DNA of 64,000 nucleotides from an uncultured Winogradskyella sp. (GTDB taxonomy: Bacteria > Bacteroidota > Bacteroidia > Flavobacteriales > Flavobacteriaceae), in the NCBI RefSeq assembly GCF_947498005.1, contig NZ_CANMIW010000004.1, positions 248,001-312,000 on the forward strand. The letters are read 5' to 3'. A model generated the notes under the pieces. The model was not told the origin of the DNA. It saw only the letters and a list, made by a program, of their open reading frames with translations, and did not search any database. The position numbers and the translations under genes were made by a program. Positions 1 to 7,954 of the stretch are shown one piece after another (position 1 is the stretch's first letter; each line of letters opens with the position of its first letter).

Positions 1-254
1 TGGTTGGTTTCAAAAGTTGTAGCTTCATTTGCACCTGTTCGCCATACCTTATCAAAAGGTACAAGTGCACCAAATACAATACGCTCTCGTTTAGAAGGTC
101 TGTTGTATTCTACTTTTAACTTCAAATCATTTAAAGTAATTTCTGCAGAATCTTTAGGGCTCAATCGTGGCGCAAAAATATTTTCTACAAATACAGAATA
201 TAATAGTAAGCCTAAAGCTAAGATGCTTAGTATAATTAGGAGGCGTTTCAGCAT
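1..254 (-). CDS. DUF2911 domain protein, 5' part only
   Basis: The gene reads leftward off the window edge, so only about 84 N-terminal residues are visible. They start MLKRLLIILSILALGLLLYS, a signal anchor or signal peptide. SPKDSAEI, YNRPSKRERIVFG, LVPFDKVWRTGANEATTF then follow. The GRPSKRGR-like block and the VPYGKVWRTGANEAT-like block are the signature of the DUF2911 family, whose biochemical function is not known; members are probably exported. The ATG is at 254-252. A plausible promoter lies about 40 bases upstream. The plus-strand reading frame across the same bases has no family features. Confidence 0.8.
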   Translation of the reverse strand, partial: MLKRLLIILSILALGLLLYSVFVENIFAPRLSPKDSAEITLNDLKLKVEYNRPSKRERIVFGALVPFDKVWRTGANEATTFETN

Positions 255-292
255 AGTTTTTAATCTAAAAATTAAGAGGGTTCAATGTAATG

Positions 293-300
293 CAAACTTA
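293..300 (-). promoter_or_regulatory. Candidate -7 element for the DUF2911 gene
   Basis: On the minus strand the bases read TAAGTTTG, a match to the Bacteroidota -7 consensus TAnnTTTG. The -33 position holds TTA rather than TTG at the usual 19-base spacing. It lies 38 bases upstream of the DUF2911 ATG. Inferred from the motif only. Confidence 0.4.
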
Positions 301-523
301 TGCATTCTAAATTTAAAGATAATTCAATTCCTTAAATTTATAAGCTACTAACGTTGAATTTTAAGCAATTCTTATGAAAAATGATGTTTTATGAAAAATT
401 TTTGCAACACTTTATTTTTTGTATCGTCTTTAGTGTATAACCAATCAAAAAATCAAATCTAAAATTAGTACGTTTCAAATAAATATTGTTGAACTGTGTA
501 AACAGAACAATAGGCAAGCGCAA

Positions 524-1021
524 ATGCAATTGTACAATCAGTATTGCAATGGCATGTTGGTTGTAGCTAAAAGATATGTACGCAACACTATGGAAGCAGA
601 AGATATTGTTCAAGAATCTTTTATAAGTGCTTTTTCTAGGTTAGATCAGTTTAAAGCTCAAGTTAGTTTTGGCGCTTGGTTAAAAAGAATAGTAATTAAT
701 AGATGCATTGATTCTTTAAAGTCTAAGCATCAACGTTTGGTAGAATTAGAAGATTTTCATTTAAGCGATGTTACAAATGAAAATGAAAGTGATTGGCAAG
801 TAGAATCAGAAATTACTGTTGAAGACGTCAATATTGAAATTGAGAAGTTGTCAGAAAAATACAAATATGTTGTGCTATTGTATTTAGTAGAAGGCTATGA
901 TCATAGCGAGATTTCTGACATATTAAAAATTACAGAAGTTGCCTCTAGGACACAATTATCACGAGGCAAACAAAAGTTGAAAAAGGCATTAAAATATAAG
1001 CAAAATGAAGCAAGATATTAG
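524..1021 (+). CDS. ECF-type RNA polymerase sigma factor
   Basis: This is a sigma-70 family, extracytoplasmic-function type sigma factor. Region 2 is seen as YNQYCNGMLVVAKRYVRN, then MEAEDIVQESFISAFSRLDQF and FGAWLKRIVINRCIDSLK. Region 4 is at the C-terminus, LSEKYKYVVLLYLVEGYDHSEISDILKI followed by a helix-turn-helix ending in TQLSRGKQKLKKAL. The first ATG (524) appears to cut off the start of region 2. The open frame continues upstream to base 434 and encodes INIVELCKQNNRQAQ just before the ATG, which is what this family normally carries, but it contains no ATG, GTG or TTG. Translation may therefore start at a rare codon such as ATT 464 or ATC 452. The stop overlaps the next gene by 17 bases, implying co-translation with its likely anti-sigma factor. 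Confidence 0.9.
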   Translation: MQLYNQYCNGMLVVAKRYVRNTMEAEDIVQESFISAFSRLDQFKAQVSFGAWLKRIVINRCIDSLKSKHQRLVELEDFHLSDVTNENESDWQVESEITVEDVNIEIEKLSEKYKYVVLLYLVEGYDHSEISDILKITEVASRTQLSRGKQKLKKALKYKQNEARY

Positions 1022-1574
1022 AGATTTATATAGAAATGAAGCCAAAAATGAAGACCTAAAAATGTCTGAAGGGCACGAAATGCGATTTCTTCAGAAATTA
1101 GGTAAAGCCTTACCTGTAAAAGAAAAATCATCAAATAAGACTTTGTTTTTTAAAGTCGCAGCTAGTGTTATAGTGTTATTAGGATTAAGTATTGGAGGTT
1201 TTAAAATGTTTAACAATTCAGTTGATGTAAAAGACCCAATTAAGGTAGTTGATACCGAAATAAAAACGTTAGGTGATATATCGCCAGATTTTAAAAAAGT
1301 AGAGGATTATTACTTAGCGAGTATAAATTTAGAATTGTCTAAAGTGCAATTAACACCTGAAAATAAAGAATTGTTTGATGGCTACATAGCACGCTTAAAA
1401 GAGTTAAATGACGAGTACAAAAAATTAACGATAGAGCTTAATAAAAACGGACCCAATGAAGCAACTTTAGATGCATTAATACAAAATCTAAAGTTTCGTT
1501 TAAAGCTTGTAATGCGTTTAAAGGATAAGCTCAAAGACTTTAGTGATGTGCCTATGGAGCAAAAAACAGCTTAA
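1005..1574 (+). CDS. Membrane-anchored anti-sigma-factor-like protein
   Basis: The product is 189 residues with one transmembrane helix at about residues 44-64 (TLFFKVAASVIVLLGLSIGG). A short charged N-terminal segment should face the cytoplasm, with an all-helical, Lys/Glu-rich domain of about 120 residues beyond the membrane. No named domain is recognised. It overlaps the ECF sigma gene by 17 bases and has the size and topology of a single-pass anti-sigma factor, so binding and holding that sigma factor at the membrane is the simplest role. This is inferred from position and topology, not from a family match. The gene ends exactly where an AATC tandem repeat begins. Confidence 0.65.
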   Translation: MKQDIRDLYRNEAKNEDLKMSEGHEMRFLQKLGKALPVKEKSSNKTLFFKVAASVIVLLGLSIGGFKMFNNSVDVKDPIKVVDTEIKTLGDISPDFKKVEDYYLASINLELSKVQLTPENKELFDGYIARLKELNDEYKKLTIELNKNGPNEATLDALIQNLKFRLKLVMRLKDKLKDFSDVPMEQKTA

Positions 1575-1609
1575 ATCAATCAATTAATCAATCAATCAAT
1601 CAATCAATC
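1574..1609 (+). repeat. AATC tetranucleotide tandem repeat
   Basis: Nine head-to-tail AATC units are seen, eight perfect and one (the third) changed to AATT. The last six units are uninterrupted. The tract begins on the last base of the anti-sigma stop codon and lies 38 bases upstream of the next gene's ATG, so changes in unit number would alter the spacer between the two genes without changing either protein. Confidence 0.9.
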
Positions 1610-1647
1610 AAATTCAATTAAAAAACGAACAGTTAAATCAAAGAATC

Positions 1648-3234
1648 ATGAACAAAATCAAAATTTTAATTCTCTGTCTTTTTACCACTTTAGGTTATGC
1701 ACAGAAAACGATGAACAAAACATCACAATCCATAAAGGTAGATAAGGATGTTGTAGTAGACCTAAACACTAGCAACGTAGAAATTCACTTAGAAACATGG
1801 AATAGAAATACGGTAGAAATCGAAGCTTACATTGAAAGCGAAACATTATCTAATGAGCAATTAAAAGACGCTTTAGAGCATTGGAGTCTTAAGGTTGAAG
1901 GTTCTAATAATAAGGTTTCAATTTCATCTCATGGAGGTAGACATATTGGTTTGTTAGAAACTGATGATTATTCGGTTTTATTAAATGATTTAGAGTACCA
2001 ACTTATTGAGTTGCCAGAAATGCCTGAGATGCCAGAGATGCCAGAGCTTCCAGAAATGGTACAAATGCCTAGGATGCCAGATTTACCAGAAATGCCTGTG
2101 ATGCCAAAATTACCGGAATTGCCTAAAGGTGTAACGACTATAGAATTCGATTACGAAAGATATCAAGAAGAAGGAGAGGCCTATTTGGCTGAATGGAGTA
2201 AAAAGTACGAAAAGAAAGGTGGTAAAGAGTTTCAGAAAAAAATGGAAGATTGGGCAAGAAAGTTTGGTGAAGCAGGTTATCCAGAAAAAATGGAAAAATG
2301 GGGAAAAGAATATGCTAAACGTTTTGATGGAAAATGGACTGAAGAAATGGAAAAATGGGGCGAAAAATTTGGCGAAAAATATGGTGAGGATATGGAAAAA
2401 TGGGGAGAGGAGTTTAGTAAGAAATTTGGCAAAGAATGGGAAGAGAAGATGAAAGTTTGGGGAGAGCGTTTTAGTAATGAAATGGATGAACGTTCCGAAG
2501 TTATGGAGGAAAGAAGGGAAGCGCTTGATAAAAGAAAAGAGGCATTGTATGAGCAAAGAGATGCACGTAGAGCTGCATTAGAAGCTAGGCGTAGTGCGTT
2601 ACAAAATAGAAGAAACACTCAGGTTATTCAACGATTAGAATCAGGTAGCAATAGTAAAGTGAAAAAGGTAATTAAAATTAAAATACCTAAAAAGGCTAAG
2701 TTAAAAACAGACATAAGACATGGCGAATTGAAACTAAGCTCTGTGATTCATAACATGAGTGGCGATATTTCGCACTCATTCTTAGTAGCAGAACACATTG
2801 ATGGAAGTGATACTTCCATCAATGTATCTTACTCACCAGTCGTCATAGATACATGGAATTTAGGAACGTTAAATCTCAACTTTGTAGACAAAGCGCAGAT
2901 TAAAAACGCAAAAAGCTTAGTTCTTAACTCCAAATCATCTAATATTAATATTCAAAGCCTTACCGAAACTGGTATTATCGACGGTAGTTTTGGAGACCTT
3001 ACCATTTCTAATATTTCGGATGTTTTTAAGAATCTTAATTTAGTTTTAGAGCATAGTGATGCGTTAATAAATTTGCCTAAAGATGTAGATTATATACTTT
3101 ATTTTAAAGGTAATAGATCTAAGTATAACAATAAATCTACAACACAAAAGACGATAAGAAATTTACCAAATAGTCAAGATTCAAATAGAAATATAGTGGT
3201 TAATGCCAAGTTTAGTAATGTGATTGTTAATTAA
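1648..3234 (+). CDS. Exported protein with Met-Pro and Trp-rich repeats
   Basis: This 528-residue protein of unknown function is downstream of the sigma/anti-sigma pair and probably in the same transcript. A signal peptide ends near LGYAQ. Residues about 25-120 form a beta-rich domain (VDLNTSNVEIHLETWNRNTVEIEAY) reminiscent of DUF4097-type adhesin-like domains. Residues about 122-160 are a run of PEMPEMPELP-type repeats. Residues about 181-280 hold repeats of roughly 13-20 residues of the form EKWGEKFGEKYGEDM, each with Trp and Phe/Tyr set in charged residues. Residues about 280-325 are Arg/Glu-rich and probably coiled coil. Residues about 345-528 are again beta-rich, with LKTDIRHGELKLSS and SSNINIQ motifs typical of DUF4097-like parallel beta folds. 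A cell-envelope structural or stress role is an inference. Confidence 0.7.
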   Translation: MNKIKILILCLFTTLGYAQKTMNKTSQSIKVDKDVVVDLNTSNVEIHLETWNRNTVEIEAYIESETLSNEQLKDALEHWSLKVEGSNNKVSISSHGGRHIGLLETDDYSVLLNDLEYQLIELPEMPEMPEMPELPEMVQMPRMPDLPEMPVMPKLPELPKGVTTIEFDYERYQEEGEAYLAEWSKKYEKKGGKEFQKKMEDWARKFGEAGYPEKMEKWGKEYAKRFDGKWTEEMEKWGEKFGEKYGEDMEKWGEEFSKKFGKEWEEKMKVWGERFSNEMDERSEVMEERREALDKRKEALYEQRDARRAALEARRSALQNRRNTQVIQRLESGSNSKVKKVIKIKIPKKAKLKTDIRHGELKLSSVIHNMSGDISHSFLVAEHIDGSDTSINVSYSPVVIDTWNLGTLNLNFVDKAQIKNAKSLVLNSKSSNINIQSLTETGIIDGSFGDLTISNISDVFKNLNLVLEHSDALINLPKDVDYILYFKGNRSKYNNKSTTQKTIRNLPNSQDSNRNIVVNAKFSNVIVN

Positions 3235-3255
3235 AAAAAATACAGTATAGTTAAT

Positions 3256-3271
3256 AGATAGTTATCTATCT
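3256..3271. repeat. Short inverted repeat between genes
   Basis: AGATAG and CTATCT form 6-base arms around TTAT, 22 bases after the stop of the Trp-repeat protein gene. No U-run follows, so it does not look like an ordinary intrinsic terminator. It could be an operator or chance in AT-rich DNA. Confidence 0.35.
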
Positions 3272-3378
3272 TAAATACTAAAATTATTTAAATTTTATTT
3301 TGCAGATTTGTCATAGAATCTGTTATTCCTTTCTTCTTTCCATTAAATAGTTTTCTATTTTTATGGAAATTTTTATTT

Positions 3379-4065
3379 ATGCCTGTTGCAAGTTTTGAAA
3401 TCTTATTAAATTCCATTAATGCTTATCCTATTATTGAAGCATTAGCAAATCCTCAAGATTGTGTTACGTTAGATTTATCGATTGATAATGAGGCGTTACT
3501 AAACATCAACATTTCATCTTCTAAAGACTTAGATAACTATATTACTAACTATATCACATATAATAAAGCCAAATTAGCTTATGGAGGTTATCTTGAAAAA
3601 CGCGGAATTTATAAACGTAGCGAATACTTTAATGAGCTTGATACCAAAAAAGAAAGAAATATTCATTTAGGAACAGACATATGGATTAGTGAAGAAACAC
3701 CAGTATTTGCACCATTAGATGGAATAATCCATAGTTTTAATAACAATACAAATTATGGCGATTATGGACCAACTATAATTTTAGAACATAAAATAAATGA
3801 TTATATGTTTTACACCTTATATGGTCATTTAAGTATAGAATCTATTACGGATAAAATTGTTGGAGTAGAAGTAAAGTCAGGTATGCAAATAGGAACTTTA
3901 GGGAGTGCAAATGTAAATGGTGATTATCCGCCTCATTTACATTTTCAGGTCATTAAAGATATTCAAAATTACAAAGGCGATTATCCAGGTGTTACTAACG
4001 AAAATGATTTAGAGTTTTATAAAAGTAATTGCCCAAATCCTAATGCGCTTTTAAGGCATTATTAA
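3379..4065 (+). CDS. M23 family (LytM-type) metallopeptidase
   Basis: The 228-residue product has a C-terminal M23 peptidase domain from about residue 94: HLGTDIW with the zinc-binding His/Asp, then VFAPLDGIIHSF, YGHLS, and PPHLHFQV with the HLH zinc ligand. Such enzymes cut peptidoglycan peptide bridges. No signal peptide or membrane segment is visible (MPVASFEILLNSINAYPIIE), which is odd for a wall hydrolase. Some flavobacterial members of this type act in the cytoplasm or use another route, or the domain may serve another substrate. The gene converges on the APC permease gene and the two coding regions overlap by 4 bases. Confidence 0.85.
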   Translation: MPVASFEILLNSINAYPIIEALANPQDCVTLDLSIDNEALLNINISSSKDLDNYITNYITYNKAKLAYGGYLEKRGIYKRSEYFNELDTKKERNIHLGTDIWISEETPVFAPLDGIIHSFNNNTNYGDYGPTIILEHKINDYMFYTLYGHLSIESITDKIVGVEVKSGMQIGTLGSANVNGDYPPHLHFQVIKDIQNYKGDYPGVTNENDLEFYKSNCPNPNALLRHY

Positions 4066-5345
4066 GTATTTCGTTTTTCAAGTGATTTAAAGATCCATTC
4101 TGAGATAAAACATAAACCAATTATTACAACTGAAACTATTACACCAGTAAGATTAGATTGATATTGTTGATGAATTAAAATAATTAAGGCTAACAGACAA
4201 AAAGCAGACCCTAAAAGAGGAATTAATTTATTACTACCAGTCTCTTTAGCACATTTGAAACCAACAAAATTGACAATACCAAAGATGAGTATAAAACCTA
4301 CACTTCCGGCAGTTGAAATTGTTTCTAAATTTAAAATATTTACTAATACCAATGTTGCCATAGCCGTTATGAATAAACCAACAGGCTGATTCCATAGTTT
4401 TGACATAAAATGATGTGGTAATTCATCATCTTCTGCAATCTCGTAATTCACTCTACTACCGCCATACAATGACGCGTTAATCGCCGAAAACGTGGAAATT
4501 AAAGCAGCAACGGTAATAATTGTAAAACCAATCTTGCCTAGCATAGGTTGCGCTGCCTCTGCTAAAACATAATCTTCAGCCTTTGCAATTTTATCAAATG
4601 GAAGTGAACCAACTGTAACAATAGCAATTATAATATATAGTATAATTACAAATATTACAGAATAATAATATGCTCGCGGAATATTTTTTTTAGGATTCTC
4701 AATGTCTGGAGCAGCATTTGCAATGAGCTCAAAACCTTCATAAGCAACAAATATAACCATACCAGCAGCAAATAATTGAATTGGGGTTTCCCAATGACTT
4801 ATGGCTAACTGAGATAGGTTGGGATTACCTATAAGACCATAAGATCCAATACCTATAAAACCAATGAGAATGATTAATTTTATAACTACCGCGTACGATT
4901 CTATTTTTCCAACGACTGCAATGCTATAATAGTTAATGGAAGTTGCCAAAATAATTATAGCACTCGCATAGATATGAAAGTCAATTGTTTTATTATGTGT
5001 AAGTTCAAGTAAATTTGGCGCGTAAGAACCAAAAGCTGAAGCATATAAAGACAACATAATAATGTAACTTACCCATAGTAAGTTGTTAATAGCTCCACTA
5101 AAAATTGAGATTCCGAACCCTTGATTAATAAACTTTACTGTACCACCTCTATCAGGATATTTTTGAGAAAGTTTTACATAACTGTAAGAGGTTAGTAAAG
5201 CTAAAATACCAGCAAATAAAAATGCCACAGGAGTTCCTCCTTTAGCAATTGAAACTGCTAATCCTAGTACTGCAAAAATTCCTCCACCAACCATACCTCC
5301 AATTCCGATGGAAATAGCCTCTTTTAAACTTATATTACTGCTCAT
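4062..5345 (-). CDS. APC superfamily amino-acid permease
   Basis: A 427-residue polytopic membrane protein with about 12 hydrophobic helices. The start, ISLKEAISIGIGGMVGGGIFAVLGLA, carries the GGMVGGGIF glycine-rich first helix typical of amino acid/polyamine/organocation transporters, and FVAYEGFELIANAAPDIENPKKNIPRA is the conserved helix-6 to loop region of the family. It should import an amino acid or related amine by proton or ion coupling; the substrate cannot be read from the sequence. The start is an ATG at 5345. Two small membrane-protein genes follow upstream on the same strand. Confidence 0.88.
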   Translation of the reverse strand: MSSNISLKEAISIGIGGMVGGGIFAVLGLAVSIAKGGTPVAFLFAGILALLTSYSYVKLSQKYPDRGGTVKFINQGFGISIFSGAINNLLWVSYIIMLSLYASAFGSYAPNLLELTHNKTIDFHIYASAIIILATSINYYSIAVVGKIESYAVVIKLIILIGFIGIGSYGLIGNPNLSQLAISHWETPIQLFAAGMVIFVAYEGFELIANAAPDIENPKKNIPRAYYYSVIFVIILYIIIAIVTVGSLPFDKIAKAEDYVLAEAAQPMLGKIGFTIITVAALISTFSAINASLYGGSRVNYEIAEDDELPHHFMSKLWNQPVGLFITAMATLVLVNILNLETISTAGSVGFILIFGIVNFVGFKCAKETGSNKLIPLLGSAFCLLALIILIHQQYQSNLTGVIVSVVIIGLCFISEWIFKSLEKRNT

Positions 5346-5389
5346 TTGCGTTAAGAATTATTTACTTAATTTATTTAATTCGATAAAAA

Positions 5390-5797
5390 TTAAAAGTTTG
5401 TGATCTGTTTCTGAGCTATTAATTTTCCAATTAAAAAACCTGTAATAGCTAAAACACCATCAGAAATAGAAAACCATAGCTCTTTTGGCAATATTACAAT
5501 AGTTACAAACGTCGCAATTACCATTAATCCTCCCGTAATGTAAGAAGGAATAACACTTTGTTTAGAGATCTTGGCGGCAGTAAACATACCTGTAATTATG
5601 CCTGCGAAATGAGCTATAACGACAAAAACCTTAGAACCCATTGGAATTTTTCCCATATTGTTCTTTATCCATTTTACATCGGAAAGATCTGCACCTTCTG
5701 GGAATGTAAATAGGTTATGACCAATAACTGCCTCAAAGATATGAACTGTAATACTCGCAACAATCAATCCTATAATGGTAGCTAATACATTTTTCAT
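5390..5797 (-). CDS. Small four-helix membrane protein
   Basis: A 135-residue protein of unknown function with four predicted membrane helices: about 5-25 (LATIIGLIVASITVHIFEAVIG), 58-78 (VFVVIAHFAGIITGMFTAA), 84-105 and 112-130. A short extracytoplasmic or cytoplasmic loop with FTFPEGADLSDVKWI separates the first two. No conserved functional motif is recognised. It sits 44 bases upstream of the permease gene on the same strand and could be co-transcribed with it. It resembles conserved hypothetical inner-membrane proteins of flavobacteria, but the family is not named here. Confidence 0.7.
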   Translation of the reverse strand: MKNVLATIIGLIVASITVHIFEAVIGHNLFTFPEGADLSDVKWIKNNMGKIPMGSKVFVVIAHFAGIITGMFTAAKISKQSVIPSYITGGLMVIATFVTIVILPKELWFSISDGVLAITGFLIGKLIAQKQITNF

Positions 5798-5887
5798 TTT
5801 TAAAATCTAATTAGATGTTAAGTTAAGAAATTATTTTTTACAAGTAAGAAGTGAAGGACCTATTACTTTATTTTAATCTTTAATAAT

Positions 5888-6238
5888 TCAATGATTTTTA
5901 GAGAATAATTTACCTTCAATATACTCATGGAAGTATATCATTAAGCCGATTAAAAAGTGGTAACCGATTAAGAATTTGGCTATTAATTCTGTGGCATTGT
6001 TTGAGTTTAAAATAATAAAACCGGTTACTACGTGGTAAGCCATTAAGATAAAAAGCGCTGAGTTAGATTTTGTAGACAATGCCCAAGCTATAAATATAAG
6101 TTGAAACACTAATCGTCCTATTTGAAAAGGCAGCCTTTCGTTGCCTACTTTACTATATACAGATACAATTAATAGAATCTCTATAGCAAGAGAAATAATA
6201 ATGGCTACGATTAAGATTGGTCTTTGCTTTCTTAGCAT
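5888..6238 (-). CDS. Small polytopic membrane protein
   Basis: This 116-residue protein has about four hydrophobic segments (IVAIIISLAIEILLIVSVYS, a middle pair around LVFQLIFIAWAL and ALFILMAYHVVTGFIIL, and FLIGYHFLIGLMIYFHEYI) and ends in a basic tail. No domain is recognised. It lies 10 bases downstream of the next membrane-protein gene, so the two are probably transcribed together. Function unknown; a member of a small conserved hypothetical membrane family is the most that can be said. Confidence 0.65.
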   Translation of the reverse strand: MLRKQRPILIVAIIISLAIEILLIVSVYSKVGNERLPFQIGRLVFQLIFIAWALSTKSNSALFILMAYHVVTGFIILNSNNATELIAKFLIGYHFLIGLMIYFHEYIEGKLFSKNH

Positions 6239-6248
6239 ATATAATTTT

Positions 6249-6803
6249 TTACTGATAAATATTATGCTTTATTTTTTTCCAACCCATTGAGACAATGCTA
6301 GGTTCATAAATTAATAATTTATTACTTATAATAATGATTAGAGTAGTTTCAATAGTAGAGATAATAGCCAATTTTAATGCATATGATGCTAAGCCATGTG
6401 TAGAATTTAGTATTAGCTCTAACAAATATAGAGCCATGCTAATTAGCCATAAATTCCCCAAAATAGATTTAGTTACGTAAAGTTTTTTAAACTTAAATAT
6501 AGTGAAGATTAAAGATATAGGCTTTATGAAAAAAATTAATACTAATGGCGACCAAAAATTTAATCCAACTCTCCTAATATAGATTACACATGAAATTATG
6601 AGAATCCAAGTAAAATAATGTATCAATACTGATACGGGATTATTGATTTTGTTATATTTAACTATGTCGAATATTAATATAGAAAGCAATACAGATGAAG
6701 CGATATTATTCATTATCATCGAGTATCGGAAAACAAGCAGAATTATGGCAATCGAAATGCTTAATCCTAATTTAACCCAGTCATATATCGCTAATTTATT
6801 CAA
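6249..6803 (-). CDS. Membrane protein of unknown function
   Basis: A 184-residue protein made almost wholly of hydrophobic helices (about five to six), beginning MNKLAIYDWVKLGLSISIAI. The first codon in this reading is TTG at 6803-6801; the first ATG would begin at residue 29, inside the second half of helix 1, so TTG is the better choice. It is 19 bases downstream of corA and 10 bases upstream of another small membrane gene, suggesting one transcript. No domain or motif is recognised. Confidence 0.6.
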   Translation of the reverse strand: MNKLAIYDWVKLGLSISIAIILLVFRYSMIMNNIASSVLLSILIFDIVKYNKINNPVSVLIHYFTWILIISCVIYIRRVGLNFWSPLVLIFFIKPISLIFTIFKFKKLYVTKSILGNLWLISMALYLLELILNSTHGLASYALKLAIISTIETTLIIIISNKLLIYEPSIVSMGWKKIKHNIYQ

Positions 6804-6822
6804 ATGATTGCAGATGTTTTAA

Positions 6823-7905
6823 TTACAACCATTTCTTACGTTTAAAATAATATAACAAACCAATAAACATAATAAACATGACTCCCAAAAGTACGAAATA
6901 GCCATAACGATATCTGAGTTCTGGGATGTATTCAAAATTCATTCCATAGATACCTGCTAAAAAGGTAAGTGGAATAAAAATAGATGAGATAATAGTAAGA
7001 ACTTTCATCACTTCATTCATCTTGTTGCTAATGGTAGTCATGTACATATCCATTAAACTCCAAATCATTTCTCGGTAAATATCTATATTCTCCGAAACTT
7101 GAATTAAGTGGTCGTAAATATCTCTGTAATAAGTAATTGTTTTTTTGTAAATTAATGGATGCTCCCCTTTTTCAACACGATTAATAATTTCTCGTAATGG
7201 AAAAATAGCACGACGCACTTTTAAGATTTCACGTTTTAGTTGTTGCACATCTATACTAATATTTTCTCTTGTATGGCCTGCAAATAAATCGGTTTCTAAG
7301 TCTTCAATTTTATTACCTAAGGTTTCAATTATACTAAAGTAATTGTCTACAACAGCATCAATTAAAGCATACAAAAGGTAATCTGATTTTAGATTTCTAA
7401 TTCGTCCATTTCCTAATCTTAATCGTTCTCTTATCGTATCAAAAACATCGCCTTCAGACTCCTGAAAAGAGAGAACATAATTTTTACCAAGTACAAAACT
7501 CACTTGTTCTATAACTATGTTTTCATCTTTATCGTAGTATAACATTTTAAGTACAATGAATAAATAATCTTCATACTCATCTATCTTAGGTCGTTGCGTA
7601 GTATTTACAATATCTTCAAGAACAAGAGGGTGTAAATCATATTGTTTTCCGATTTTTTCAATCTGTTCTGTATGTTTTAAACCATCGACATTTATCCATG
7701 AAACAGAATCAGTTTCTTTAAAAGTGTAGGTGTCTTCAATTTTGGTTAAAACACTTTCTGTAAAGGTATCTTTTGTATAATCAAAGGCTTCAATATGAAA
7801 ATCTTTATTTGATTTTTCTCCTGTGTATATTAAGGTTCCTGGAACTTGACCAACATGTTTTTTGTAATGTTCTGTTCTTTTTTTAACCTTACGTTTTAAA
7901 ACCAT
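6823..7905 (-). CDS. corA: CorA-type magnesium/cobalt transporter
   Basis: A 360-residue CorA family divalent-cation channel for Mg2+ (and Co2+/Ni2+) uptake across the inner membrane. The large cytoplasmic N-terminal domain is followed by two C-terminal helices. The first helix ends in the diagnostic pore motif YGMNF (within TFLAGIYGMNFEYIPE), and the second is followed by a basic tail KRKKWL. The helical stalk region includes QLKREILKVRRAIFPLREII, also typical. Length is close to the family norm. The ATG at 7905 gives a Lys/Arg-rich N-terminus. Three membrane-protein genes follow on the same strand. Confidence 0.95.
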   Translation of the reverse strand: MVLKRKVKKRTEHYKKHVGQVPGTLIYTGEKSNKDFHIEAFDYTKDTFTESVLTKIEDTYTFKETDSVSWINVDGLKHTEQIEKIGKQYDLHPLVLEDIVNTTQRPKIDEYEDYLFIVLKMLYYDKDENIVIEQVSFVLGKNYVLSFQESEGDVFDTIRERLRLGNGRIRNLKSDYLLYALIDAVVDNYFSIIETLGNKIEDLETDLFAGHTRENISIDVQQLKREILKVRRAIFPLREIINRVEKGEHPLIYKKTITYYRDIYDHLIQVSENIDIYREMIWSLMDMYMTTISNKMNEVMKVLTIISSIFIPLTFLAGIYGMNFEYIPELRYRYGYFVLLGVMFIMFIGLLYYFKRKKWL

Positions 7906-7954
7906 GTTTTAATATTTAAAATAATAATATCAACTAAATTAAACTAAAGTTTGC

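Noticed and set aside
4..351. A 115-codon open frame on the plus strand at the left edge
   Set aside because: It is antisense to a clear DUF2911 gene and its product has no family features.
400..421. A promoter of the TAnnTTTG type for the sigma gene
   Set aside because: The sequence reads TATTTTTTG, one base too long, and there is no TTG at the right distance.
2110..2618. Long overlapping frames on both strands inside the Trp-rich repeat gene
   Set aside because: They arise from the low-complexity repeat (Lys/Glu codons read backward give Phe/Leu/Ser). The forward 528-residue frame has a signal peptide and fits the operon.
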